A DNA stretch of 64,000 nt. It comes from Lepidodermella squamata. Lineage: Eukaryota; Gastrotricha. The notes below the pieces were generated by a model. It saw only the letters and a program-made list of their open reading frames with translations, was not told the origin of the DNA and did no database searches. The stretch lies in assembly GCA_047495785.1 (NCBI GenBank), contig JBLDXI010000030.1, positions 868,001-932,000 of the forward strand, read 5' to 3'. Positions 34,853 to 45,325 of this stretch are shown here, in pieces. The position numbers were made by a program, and so were the translations under genes. Numbering within the stretch: position 1 is the stretch's first letter; every line of letters starts with the position of its first letter.

Positions 34853-35871
34853 GGCAGCAGGTGGCTATAACTAGGACTCGCATCTCGAATTCAGCTTCTT
34901 AAATAGCGAGCGACACACTAACAACCCTACCTGGGCGACCCGGAATGTATTTTAGGAAGCGCCTTTGTTCTTCGAAGCTAGATCGGCCCAGTTTGGGTTT
35001 GAGGAATCAGGAAAACCGTGAGAAAAGCTGGATGTGGTTTGCGGGGAAGTGTGAAACAGTTTTGCCTACACACTGCTTTCTTTTCATTGAAACTTGTGAA
35101 AGCCTTTGTTTTACAATCCTTTAGATGAATGAAAAAGGTGTTAGTAATAGCAATACCTAGCTTTGGACGATGCGAAATCTTTATTATCCATATTATACTA
35201 GACTTAGACCCGCAAAACTATGGCTCGAAACTCGAACAAAGCTTCTTGAATGTTTTATGGTGGAAATTGGAATTAGTCAAATTAGGATTTGAGGAAGAGG
35301 AATACAAGAACTGAATCATCATACGTTTGTCTCTACGGGTCTCATACGGGGCAGTCGCAGCTGATTCGAAAATTCAGGATTTCCCAGTATCTGCCAACAA
35401 TTGAATTGAATAACACTTACAAATGTCCAATTCAAACTTACTATAGCTACTTTCATCCGTTAGGAAAGGTAAGAAACGTTTTTCCTCTTAAGGTGAAATT
35501 GTTAGCTACTGTTAAATAAAATTCAATCCTTCACTTCAGTATCCTCTATTTCAGTTTTCCAGGTTAACTCTTCAATTTGATATGTTTTCCGGAAGTGATA
35601 ACGAACTTGAACCAATATTATAATGTTAGCGCATAAAAGTATTGGAAGCAAGCTGAATGAATAGCGGAATATCGAACAATTGAAGCAAATTTGTGGCAAC
35701 CCAGATAACAAAGAACAGGCTCGTCAAATTTTAATAAATACGTGTGATACCGGAAATCAGAATATTACCAGGAAAGGCGCGAAAGGTAGATGTCAATCCT
35801 TCATTGCAACACTGCAAATCGATCACAGTCTCTTCGCATTATTTATTCGTGTAAAAACGTTTTTCGCAAGT
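34853..35871. other. Intergenic, no gene seen
   Basis: Bidirectional spacer between the divergent protease and receptor genes. The receptor reading frame is open upstream to 35680, but the signal peptide begins at 35872, so that extension is not used here. Confidence 0.5.
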
Positions 35872-37117
35872 ATGTTACCATCGATTCTTGTAATTTTTGC
35901 AGCTGTGACTGCCATTCGTTGTGAAGAATCCAATGATGTACCAATTTCTGAGCAGCTTAAGACGCAGTTTTCAAAATTCTGCCCAGCGATCAACTCGAAG
36001 AACCTAGCCACAGAGCAGGCAGTTGCCACAAATTGCAGTGAACCTGTTAACGTTGCTGTTAAATGGATATTGTTTCGCTTCGTTGAGATTGATGACGTCC
36101 AATGGCGGTTGTCTCTGCTTGGATTGATGACTTTATCGTGGGATCTACCCTGCCCGCAACCAAGCTGCACCGACCTCTTACCAGCCTCGGTCTGCGCTGT
36201 AAAAAACCCAGAACGGCTTGGATTCGAAGTCCTGACAATCTCAGTGTGGACTCCAACACTAACGCATAGGACAGCTTATGAAGACCCATCTCGGAGTCTC
36301 CAGTAAACTTATTACAAATAATAATTAAAACATTAATTTTGATTGTCTATCATTTTCAAGAATTACAGATAAGGTTTGGATGAATCCTTTCGAGGATATG
36401 ACGATGAACCAGGAGATAACATCGCGTATGGACATTTCGTGTTCCGCTTTCAGCTACAAGCATTTCCCGTTCGACACTCAACTGTGCTCCATCATTTTCG
36501 AGCCCGATGAAGATACATTGGATGTCAATTATCAAATAGCAGAATTCAGCATCGACGCATCAGTTCGAAATTCATTCATGTCTGATTCTGACATTTGGAG
36601 CCTAGCCGGCCCTTTGATCTACAACACGACAGCTGTGAAGCAAAATTGGGGCGATTTAATGTTCAGTCGACTGACATTCACCATGAAATTCCGGCGTAAA
36701 AGCGGGTATTACATCAGTAATATCTTCTTACCCACGATTTGCCTCGTCATCCTGCAAATCATCAGCTTGTTTACTGAGCCATTGAGCTATGACCGGCCAG
36801 CATTTTGCGTAACAGTCGTGCTGTCCTACGCAGTTATTCTATCCCTGATTTTTGGCATGGTGCCAAAAACTTCTGAAACAATTTATTTGGTATCAATGGT
36901 CTCTGGCAAATTTGTTACGGCAGTGTTCATCACATCGTATGCCTGTGTCAGTGGTGGATTTTCTAAGGCTTGGAAAAAGCGTGTGGTCAGCCTGGGGTCT
37001 AATTGGAAAATACCGATGCATCGTTTCTGCGATTGCCTTTTAGCCACAATTTTGCTGGTTAGCGTTATTTGCTATGATATAAGTTTGTTCTCGTTAATGC
37101 TAAATCCTGAATCCTAG
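35872..37117 (+). CDS. Cys-loop ligand-gated ion channel subunit (395 aa, 2 exons)
   Basis: Exon 1 is 35872-36302 and exon 2 is 36361-37117, with a 58-bp intron; the acceptor is the CAAG at 36357-36360, not the later ACAG, because only this gives the frame ITDKVW. Signal peptide MLPSILVIFAAVTAIRC; family motifs FCPAINSKNLATEQAV and FRFVEIDDVQWRLS; loop D plus extra cysteines WDLPCPQPSC..LLPASVC; loop A VWTPTLTHRTA. The Cys-loop CSAFSYKHFPFDTQLC has 14 internal residues. M1 follows KSGYYISN; M2 is DRPAFCVTVVLSY (Asp -1', Thr 6', Leu 9'); the M3-M4 loop is about 25 residues. It has the same exon lengths as the gene at 39986, of which it is a tandem duplicate. Confidence 0.92.
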
Positions 37118-37531
37118 ACGTATTTTCTCATAGTATCACGCGGGAAAATTCCAAAAATTGTTTTTTCCCACCTGGTTGGCTTTGTTCCTTTCGATGTTGT
37201 ATTATTCTTCTTTATGCTTCTGCTTCATGTTTTGGCGATAGTTTCAGTAAAAATGTCAAGAATGTGTCCTCGCTTCGATTGTCTTTTTGGTTCCAGTCAT
37301 TTTGGAAAATACAACAAAAACAGGAACCGCGTGCGAATAACGGCCTTAAAAACTGGCGTTCCTTGAGCAACGGACCCTGACTCTTTTAAAAACTGAATGT
37401 TACTTTAGGCCACGGTTTCTCGCGGGTACACCCTTATGCCATCATAACAGTATGCTTTGCAGGCTCGACTTTACCCCAAAATATTGCAAAGCCTCCAATT
37501 TCTCATGCTTTATTATGTGCCATCCCGAATG
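37118..37531. other. Intergenic, no gene seen
   Basis: Convergent spacer between the receptor gene and the minus-strand knottin-like gene. Confidence 0.5.
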
Positions 37532-37931
37532 TTATTCGCATCTGCAGACGTTATGGAACCCAGACCATACTGGCTTCCTGTGACAAAAAAAGCATTTCAG
37601 TTAAGTGATAACCGAGTAAACTTGAGGATGGACTTACAGGCCTGAGCAGCAAGGTGTAACGCCGCGGCAATCTTCGTACTTTCCTGCGCATTTTGGCTGC
37701 TGCAGGTCCTCCATGCATGTGCAAATGGCACCAAATTCACGTTCATACGGAATGCTGTAATTTGTAATAAAAGATTTAGGAGCGCATTTCAAAATGGTTT
37801 TCTTACAGCCCCGGACAGCAGTCTTCATCAAGGCAACTTTGGCCAACCCCAGCACAATCTTTAGCCATCCCCGAAGGAATGATTGCGGCGATGAAGGCGA
37901 AAATAGCCAAGCTAGCGACGACTCGGTTCAT
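37532..37931 (-). CDS. Secreted double cystine-knot (knottin-like) peptide (95 aa, 3 exons)
   Basis: This is a small secreted cysteine-rich protein. Exons are 37807-37931, 37638-37754 and 37532-37577; introns are 52 and 60 bp, and total length is 96 codons with the stop. A signal peptide of about 23 residues (VASLAIFAFIAAIIPSG) is followed by two tandem modules with the pattern C-x6-C-x4/5-CC-x13-C-x-C, the spacing of the inhibitor cystine knot fold. Both introns interrupt the modules at the same place and phase (after CC-x-G and two bases of Leu), which shows the second module arose by exon duplication. Such folds occur in venom peptides, protease inhibitors, antimicrobial peptides and endogenous channel modulators; nothing here tells which. 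Confidence 0.78.
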
Positions 37932-38367
37932 TTTGAATATCCGTAGAATTCAATATTATGGTGAGTTGGTGCAATTATTACTGGTAGGTATTTCATGCTG
38001 TATTACCGTGCTATTTATACAGCCGAGGTTGTGGGAGTCGGCTGTTTGTTCGCACTATGGCGTTCAAATAGTGTCGCGAATTAGAGCTGATAAGAAGTGT
38101 CACGAAAGAACAAGCATTTCAGCTTTTTTGTCGAATGCGGTTAGGAAAAAATGTTCCGTTTTGATAAGTAAATTGCCGCATACTCCCTATATACTCAAGA
38201 GTTCAAGAAGTACTTCCAAGCCACTTGCATTGACGGTCGACGGCTAGCTGGCTAAATGGACCTTGTTTCTATGGGTATCGCAGGTCGGTTTTCACGCTAG
38301 ACACCCGTCAGGCCGCCGATGTAAAGCCCTTTCAACTAAAAACATGTGAACTAAAAAGTGTAAACAC
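37932..38367. other. Intergenic, no gene seen
   Basis: Upstream region of the knottin-like gene and of the hAT-derived frame; no additional coding signal was recognised. Confidence 0.45.
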
Positions 38368-39324
38368 ATGGTCTTACATGAACTGCTGAAGATACATGAA
38401 AACAAGTGCTTGGTGCTCACTACTTTCCAGATGATCCTTAGCTTTGTGCATACCAATGACAAATGCCCCGAGCGAGGATTCAGCGCACGATCAAGAATTA
38501 AAACCAAGTCTAGGAGTAGAATCAAGGATGACCTACTATTAAATGCTGACAAATTACTGCAAATTACTATCAACGGGCCGCCCTGCTTGTCACCCGAAGA
38601 CAAGGCTGCTATTGCCGATAAGTGGAAATCAGTGAAGTCGAGGCGCCGTGTTCGGCCTCGGATACACAAGCCCAAATTCGTTTCGACCAGCGACGAAAAT
38701 CAAGTGGAGATTGACAGCTTCTCTGACTGTGGTAGCAGCAACGCGACCGAAGAGCTCGAAGAGCTTCTACGACTCGATGACTCCGAGGAAGATGAATTTC
38801 AGGACACTTTCGCTACTTCAAAGTTGTACCAGATTACGGTACCCAGTGACATTGTGGAACCACTGGTAAGTTGAACCTTGGCGCGCACGCTGATTGGTCA
38901 ATTTATCGTTGCTAATGACTCCGGAATGAAACATTTCCGTCGTGCGATTCACTAATAAATTATTTTGTATTTATGAAAAAATGACCTTGCCACACCCTCT
39001 GCCCGGTTTCCATTGACCACGAGCGTAAACTCCATATTAAATGTGGTAAATTGCTGCGGCAAAAAACACTTGTTGCAAAAAATCTTATGGATCGCACGAC
39101 AGAACGTATCATCCGGAGTCATAGCAACTATCGATTGACCAATCAGCGTGCGCATTAGATTGGACTTTTAAGTGGTCACACAATGGAAAAATAAATCATG
39201 ATGACAGTTTCCCGTCCACGATTCGCTGCCATTTTTATTTCAGAGATTTACATAACATAACATCTAACATCTTCTTTATTTCGTTTAGAGCAAAAAGACA
39301 AAAAATGAAAACCTGTACACATAA
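38368..39324 (+). pseudogene. hAT-transposase C-terminal-like gene or remnant
   Basis: The frame at 38368-38865 contains FVHTNDKCPERGFSARSRIKTKSRSRI and, after it, KLLQITINGPPCLSPEDKAAI..KW, which matches the dimerisation region at the C-terminus of hAT-family transposases and their domesticated derivatives (pattern ERGFS..NRIKTK.R.RL, then NGP). An acidic tail follows (SEEDEFQDTF). The rest of the transposase, including catalytic residues and BED finger, is absent. A good donor (GTAAGT at 38866) and acceptor (TTTAG ending at 39288) would add a short last exon ending at 39324, with AATAAA at 39328; the 423-bp intron would then contain the MITE at 38883. It could be a relic or a small domesticated gene; the 5' end is uncertain. 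Confidence 0.6.
38883..39153. mobile_element. GACTCCGG-type MITE, best-preserved copy (271 bp)
   Basis: The ends are GCACGCTGATTGGTCAAT and its inverse ATTGACCAATCAGCGTGC. Inside them GACTCCGGAATGAAACATTT..CGTCGTGCGAT is mirrored by GGATCGCACGACAGAACG..ATCCGGAGTCATAG. There is no coding capacity. It is related to the copies at 27531 and 31317. The outer palindrome is GCGC-rich; a target-site duplication could not be decided. Confidence 0.75.
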
Positions 39325-39985
39325 CGAAATAAAATTCACTCCGGTGTACCCAGTATGGCTGAAGGATGATGGTGTTCCTCCAACCATACTGAGTGTCGGA
39401 GGAGGACCAACGTTAGTCGATCCTAAGTAAAGCCAAAATCAAAGTGTATTGAAAATGATGAAAAAATCAATATTTTTGTTCGAAAAATGAGCGAAATGAA
39501 TTCATTAAAAATGAGCGAAATGAATTCATTTCAAATTTTGTAAAGTTAATCGAAGTTAATCGAAAAGAAAAGCTTTCTATTTTGTCCTTTTTCCTTCAAA
39601 ATTATACAGTTTGGAAGGGAAGAAAATCAATTTTCCTTTGCAGATGATAATATAAGATTTCAGTATAGTATGAGACTAAGATTTGGTTTCACACAATTTT
39701 CTGCAATTTTACAGTTCTCGGAACAGTTCGTGAAAAGCGACTAATCCAATTTTTTCAGTCAGCACAAAAATTGTCAGCTGCTCGAAAATGCATGTGAAAT
39801 ATGCATTTCACTCCCGGATGTTATAGAAACCATGAACATCAGTGGTGAGAAAATTTTTGTAAAGTTTTAATAATTCATATCAACAAGAAAATGCTAATTT
39901 AGCTGTCAATTCTTCATTTCAGCGAAATAGATCAATACTGCTCTCCTTACTGCTTTTTCCTCGTTAGAAGTGCAGTCTTGCAAAT
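39154..39985. other. Intergenic with a 24-bp tandem duplication
   Basis: Contains two perfect adjacent copies of a 24-bp unit (AAAAATGAGCGAAATGAATT plus CATT) at 39483-39530. A 41-codon plus-strand frame at 39305-39430 with a proline- and glycine-rich end has no recognisable match and is not called. Confidence 0.5.
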
Positions 39986-41222
39986 ATGCTGCGATCGATT
40001 CTCCTAATTTTTGCTGTCGTGATTCCTATTCGCGGCGAAGAATCCAACGATGTACCTATTTCTGAGCAGCTTAAGGCACAGTTCTCAAAATTCTGCCCAG
40101 CGATTAACTCCAAATACCTAGCCACAGAACAGGCACTCGCATCAAACTGCAGTGAACCTGTTAACGTTGATGTAAAATGGGTACTATTTCGCTTCGTGGA
40201 GATAGATGATGTCCAATGGCGATTGTCCCTGCTCGGATTGATGACTTTATCGTGGGATCTGCCCTGCCCACAACCGAACTGTACCGACCTATTACCTGCC
40301 TCGGTATGTGCTGTGATAGACCCAGAACGCCTTAGCTTCGAAATTCTGTCAACCTCACTATGGACCCCACAACTAACCCATTTGACAGCGTACGAAGAAC
40401 CAACTCGGAATCCCAAGTAAACTTGCTAAATCTCATATTTTGCCTTTATTCCAAGTTTGTGACAGAATAACAGATAAGGTTTGGATGAATCCTTTCCAGG
40501 ATATGACGTTAAACCAGGAGACAACATCGCGTTTCGACATTTCTTGCTCCACTTTCAGCTACAAGCATTTCCCCTTCGACACGCAACTCTGTTTGATAAT
40601 TTTCGAGCCTGATGAAGACACGTTGGACGTGGTGTATCGAGCAACCGAATTCAGCATCGACGCATCAGCTCGAGATTCTTTCATCTCCGAATCTGACATT
40701 TGGACTCTAGCCGGGCCTCTCGTCTACAACACGACAGCTTTAAAACAAAACTGGGGCGATTCCACGTTCAGTCGACTGACATTCGCCATGAAATTTCGCC
40801 GAAAGAGCGGGTATTACATCAGCAACATCTTCCTGCCAACGATTTGCCTCGTCATTCTTCAGATTATAAGCCTGCTTACTGAACCGTTGAGCTACGACCG
40901 GCCAGCTTTCTGCGTAACAGTTGTGCTGTCCTACGCAGTTATTCTATCCCTGATTTTTGGCATGGTGCCGAAAACATCTGAAACAATTTATTTGGTATCA
41001 ATGGTCTCTGGCAAATTTGTTACGGCAGTGTTCATCACATCGTATGCCTGCGTCAGTGGTGGATTTTCTAAATCATGGAAGAAACGTCAAGTCAAACTTG
41101 GTTCTGGCAGGGTTATTCCAATGCAGCGCTTCTGTGACTGCCTTGTAGCTATTATTTTGCTTGTTGGCGTTATTTGCAACGATATCATATTGTTTTCGTT
41201 GATGCTTTCGCCTGAAAATTAG
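39986..41222 (+). CDS. Cys-loop ligand-gated ion channel subunit (395 aa, 2 exons)
   Basis: Tandem duplicate of the gene at 35872 with identical exon lengths: exon 1 39986-40416, intron 49 bp, exon 2 40466-41222. The acceptor is GACAG at 40461-40465, giving the frame ITDKVW; the second ACAG would bring an immediate stop. Signal peptide MLRSILLIFAVVIPIRG; FCPAINSKYLATEQAL; WDLPCPQPNC..LLPASVC; loop A LWTPQLTHLTA; Cys-loop CSTFSYKHFPFDTQLC (14 internal residues). M2 DRPAFCVTVVLSY and M3 are almost identical at DNA level to the sister gene, whereas the extracellular half has diverged more. M3-M4 loop about 25 residues, M4 ends FSLML. No vicinal loop C cysteines. Confidence 0.92.
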
Positions 41223-41574
41223 AAAGGTTTAAGTGAAAAATGTACAAGCAGCGTAATTAAGGTTTCTTATTAATCAACAGAATTAATTACACTAAGGGAA
41301 CATTCTTAAGTTCACAGAGAATTCAATTGACTTCACGCTGGAAACTAGCGTTATTTTTAAAAAATAAATAAATAGCGAACATTGAAAAACCTTGCTCGGA
41401 TGCTTGCTTAGGAACCCTTTGTTATTTATTTGGGTTTTGCTCAACTTGTGTCCCTGCGATTCCGCATTCCAGCATTTTTATTGTCGCATTTCAATGCTAA
41501 ATACTAAATACGATGAAGGGAATCAAATCCTAGTGTTTTTGAACAAGTCATAATTCAGTGCCTTATGATTCCTA
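41223..41574. other. Intergenic, no gene seen
   Basis: Convergent spacer between receptor and ankyrin-repeat genes; AATAAA-like runs near 41363 may serve the receptor gene. Confidence 0.45.
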
Positions 41575-43113
41575 TTATTCTGATGGAGTAGTGGTAGGTG
41601 CCATCTTCGTGACAGCTCCTTTCGCAGTCAGAATTTGAGACAGCACATCTGCATTCGTTTTATCCTGAGCCAAATCAAGTGGGCCCATGCCGTCACTATT
41701 CACCGCATTTACATCCGCGCCAGCATCCACCAAAGCACTGACAAGTGCATCATCTGTAGATGACTGGCGAAGGGCAACTAGAAGTGGCGTTTCACCGGAT
41801 TTCGTCACGGCATTCACGTTAATTCCCTTCTCGATAAGATACTTGACAGACGGCAAGACATCGCTAGCGGTCCACGAGTTAACAAGGCTGTGAAGGCAAT
41901 TTTTGCCGTCTTCATCCATCGAATTCACATCAAGGCCGCCCTCTTCAATCGCGTACTTGGCGAATGGCAGGATAACCCTGCCATACTTACAGAGCACGGT
42001 GAGGTAGTTATCGCCCTTCGCATTCGTGTACTTGATATTGTCCCCAGCGGCAACGAGCGCCCGAATTACGTCAAACTTCTTATCAACATCGTCAGTAGTA
42101 GACATTGCTACGAACATTAGGGGCGTGAATCCGTTTGGATCTGGCTGAACGCTAGCTTTAGCCGCGATCAATTGAGCTAAAATATCCTTATTCAAATCCT
42201 TAGCGACATCTCCAATTAGATTCTCTCCATTGCTAGCACGAGCGTTAACATTCGCCCCCTTCGATATGAGGTAAGGAACGGCTTGAGGGTTCTGCTCGTA
42301 AAATCGGTAGAATCGCTTGAGAATCGGCTCGTAGTTTTGCATCATCACGTTGATATCAGCGCCCTTTTCGACCAACAGCTTCAGTAATTCGAAGTTCTCC
42401 ATGCAAAGCCCGATCGGATAGTCGCCGTTGCTGTTACTCTCGTTAGCACTTAGGCCCTTGTTCAGGAAAAATCTCACCATAGTTATATTGCAGGTTGCGG
42501 CGGATTTGATCATAAGCCCGGCGCCTGAGCCATCTTTTGTGTTGATTCGAGCTCCGTTTTGAAGCAAATACTCCACAATATCTAGCCTAGCAGCGCTAGT
42601 TGCGTAGAGAAGGGCGTCCATTCCGCTCTTATCTTTCGCCGTGACATTGGCTCGTTTTGATACTAAGAGCTTGATCAAATCGAATCGGGTATTAGCCGCT
42701 GCCCAGACGAGGGCTGTTCTTCTTTCGCTCAAGAACCCTGTATCGACGGCATCGACTTGAGCGCCGTTGTCGAGAAGGAGTTTCACGAGGTCGGCACTTC
42801 CGTTGAAGGCGACAGCCACTTGAAGAGCAGTTCCACCCTCGACGAGCCGCTCTTTCGCTGGCATGTAGCCGATATTTGGTGGGACTTCGGTCAGACGAGT
42901 GTCGACTGCAACTTTCTTTTGCGATAACATGGCTCGAACATCGTTGATTCGATCTTGCTTGACAGCATTTATGAAAGCCTGTAAAGGGGAGAATTATACG
43001 AAAATCAATTCAAAGGTTCCAAATCTTACATTTTGATCCGGAGTATTCGGAATCGGAGCAGAGTGTACACACTCGATGGCTGCGAGCAAAAGTAGAGCTA
43101 AAAGAAAGCCCAT
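41575..43113 (-). CDS. Ankyrin-repeat protein with signal peptide (495 aa, 2 exons)
   Basis: Exon 1 (43030-43113) encodes a clear signal peptide (MGFLLALLLLAAIECVHS) and nine or so further residues; a 51-bp intron follows; exon 2 (41575-42978) starts AFINAVKQDRINDVRAML. About twelve ankyrin repeats fill the protein (for example TALVWAAANTRFDLIKLLVS, KNCLHSLVNSW..KYLIEKGINVNAV and ETPLLVAL..LVDAGADVNAVN), ending in a threonine-rich tail. There is no second membrane segment, catalytic domain or ER-retention motif. Ankyrin proteins are normally intracellular, so a leader is unusual; without exon 1 the protein would look cytosolic. The role is unknown, presumably protein binding outside the cell or in the secretory route. 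Confidence 0.82.
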
Positions 43114-43968
43114 GTCTGTAGGTTTGATTTATTCGAGTTTCTGTATAGAAAACTGAAGAGAAAAATCTCGTGTTCTCTTTAATATACCCAATGTAGTAGG
43201 CGTCGAGGCCATGCGGAGGTTTGCATTTGAAAAAACGCGTGTCATCATCAGCCTAAGCATTTGTTCTGTTGTAAAAATTGTATTTATAGGCGTTGGTACA
43301 TATACATCTAAGAATTATTGTATAATTTTGATGAAGCTTACTACCTGGTGATAAACACACCTGGATCACGCCGCTCATCACTTTTTGCCTCCTCATATCT
43401 ACTATCTAGCCATTGTTTTTGCTCACACGTATACTAGTAAAGGAGCCTCATGGTAGTAAGGAAATTTCTAGATTTTCCATCATTAACATTGCCGTCAGCC
43501 ATCAACCCACCAATTACAAATAGGTACTGATGAAAGCAAGTATGCTCTCATGAATAACAGGAAGACGGATTGAAACTCTTGAAAAATTAAGATGAAAATT
43601 TTAGCGTTGATAGATACACGACGGATTAGCAGATACTCGATGATCTTTGGAGAATTATGAACGGGAACGAGATTGCTGACCAAGCCTTGGTGGTTGTTTC
43701 TGAATTTTTCGAAAACTAAGGTGCCCATGTTTACTGACCTAGTTCTTGCCAGATTAAGATGTCATGAAAGCCTTTCTGTCTACGTTCAACATTGATTTTC
43801 CTTCGCGCTCAAGATTGGCGGCTATAAACATGCATGATTGTTAATCCAGTAGCATTTCGCAGGGATCGATCAGCCGGGAGCTGAGATTTAGGAGCTCATC
43901 TCACTCCGTTGTTTTATTAGGCAAATTATTTGATTCTCTATAAACCTCCAAATTCTCAGTCATTCGTA
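43114..43968. other. Intergenic, no gene seen
   Basis: Divergent promoter region of the ankyrin and receptor genes. TATAAAC at about 43824 lies 145 bp before the receptor ATG and may be a TATA element, but this is weak evidence. Confidence 0.4.
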
Positions 43969-45135
43969 ATGCTTCTAAAAGGCTTCATGCTATTGGTAGT
44001 TTGTTTGCTTTTTCGATCTGCTGCAGCTGAACTATCGATAGCCGACCAGTTGAAGACGAATTACTTCAATTACTGTCCTTCTGCTAATTCGAGTTCTCTC
44101 CCAACCGATCACGCTGTTCTTGCCCGCAATGCTGAGCCGCTACAAGTCGACGTTTCCCTGACCTTGTACCGTTTCGTCGAGATAAATGACGTGCAACAGC
44201 GGCTGTCACTTGTATACCTTATTTACTACGCATGGCCTATACCATGCGCCGTGCCTAACTGTACAGATCTTATGCCTAGCTCAGTTTGTTCTATCTCAGA
44301 CTTGGGAAGATTGAGCTTTCAAATGCCAGTCGGCAGCATTTGGACACCTGAGATATCTCAGTTGACAGCATACGATACACCGAATATCCGGCCTCGATGG
44401 GATGATAAAATTTGGTTTTTCCCATTCACCAGCAACGTAATTATAAAATTCACATTCAGCCGATTCGATACGTCTTGCACATCGTTCAGCTATCGGCGAT
44501 TCCCATTTGACACGCAGACATGCGTAATAATATTCGAGCCATACGAGATTTCAGATGCGGTCATCTATCGACCCACTAGTTTCAGCATTGATATATCTGT
44601 CAAGGACACCTTCATTTCAGAAACCGATATATGGACGCTGGTAGAACCCCTGACTTACAACTATACGATATCCAGCCAGATGGGGGGATCCGAGGCATAT
44701 AGCCATCTAGTATATACGATCAAATTTCGTCGAAAAAGTGGCTACTACGTCTGCAATGTTTTCGTCCCGACAATAGCTCTATTCATCCTTCAGATAATCT
44801 GCTTGATCGCCGAACCAATCAAAAACGATCGAGCTGCGTTCTGCGTGACTGTTGTGTTGTCTTATGCTGTTATTCTCACTCTGATTTTTGGCATGATGCC
44901 AACAACTTCTGACTACGTGTTTCTAGTCTATATGGTTGCGGCCAAGTTTATAGCATCTGTTATCATAACGTCATACGCTTGCCTGAGTGCAGGATTTTCA
45001 AAAGAATTTCGACAACGAACTGTCAAGCGATATAACATTCCCATGCATAGATTTATTGACTACTTCATAGCAGTAATTTCGGTTGCCGTAATTGTCAGCT
45101 TAGATGTTACATTTTTCGCTCTAATGTTGGCCTGA
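43969..45135 (+). CDS. Cys-loop ligand-gated ion channel subunit (388 aa, intronless)
   Basis: I start at the second ATG (43969) because it directly precedes the leader MLLKGFMLLVVCLLFRSAAA; an in-frame ATG 13 codons earlier is possible. Extracellular part: NYCPSANSSSLPTDHAV, LYRFVEINDVQQRLS, WPIPCAVPNC..LMPSSVC and loop A IWTPEISQLTA. The Cys-loop CTSFSYRRFPFDTQTC has 14 internal residues. M1 is about residues 259-282, M2 287-308 (DRAAFCVTVVLSY; Asp -1', Arg 0', Thr 6', Leu 9', Gly 20'), M3 317-340 and M4 362-386. The cytoplasmic loop is only about 22 residues. The position that carries an intron in its closest paralogue (53922) is uninterrupted here, so the intron was lost or the copy was retroposed. 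Confidence 0.92.
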   Translation: MLLKGFMLLVVCLLFRSAAAELSIADQLKTNYFNYCPSANSSSLPTDHAVLARNAEPLQVDVSLTLYRFVEINDVQQRLSLVYLIYYAWPIPCAVPNCTDLMPSSVCSISDLGRLSFQMPVGSIWTPEISQLTAYDTPNIRPRWDDKIWFFPFTSNVIIKFTFSRFDTSCTSFSYRRFPFDTQTCVIIFEPYEISDAVIYRPTSFSIDISVKDTFISETDIWTLVEPLTYNYTISSQMGGSEAYSHLVYTIKFRRKSGYYVCNVFVPTIALFILQIICLIAEPIKNDRAAFCVTVVLSYAVILTLIFGMMPTTSDYVFLVYMVAAKFIASVIITSYACLSAGFSKEFRQRTVKRYNIPMHRFIDYFIAVISVAVIVSLDVTFFALMLA

Positions 45136-45325
45136 GTGATTCTACTTGCCTGTTCCTTTCTTCTCATTCATTTTGATCTATCTTACTGAAACGCTGAAGA
45201 AAATTCTAATAAATCTATCTTAAAATTTGAATAAATTTACTAATTAATTCAGAGAGGAAAAGAAGCAGTTTGAGAAACACAGAGGTATCACCGAGGCCTT
45301 TAAGTAAGCACTAGACTTACTTTAA

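Noticed and set aside
35680-35871. 64-codon upstream extension of the receptor ORF
   Set aside because: The signal peptide begins at 35872 and the paralogue at 39986 starts at the equivalent ATG.
38952-39155. 67-codon minus-strand ORF
   Set aside because: It lies entirely in the MITE at 38883 and in its palindromic ends.
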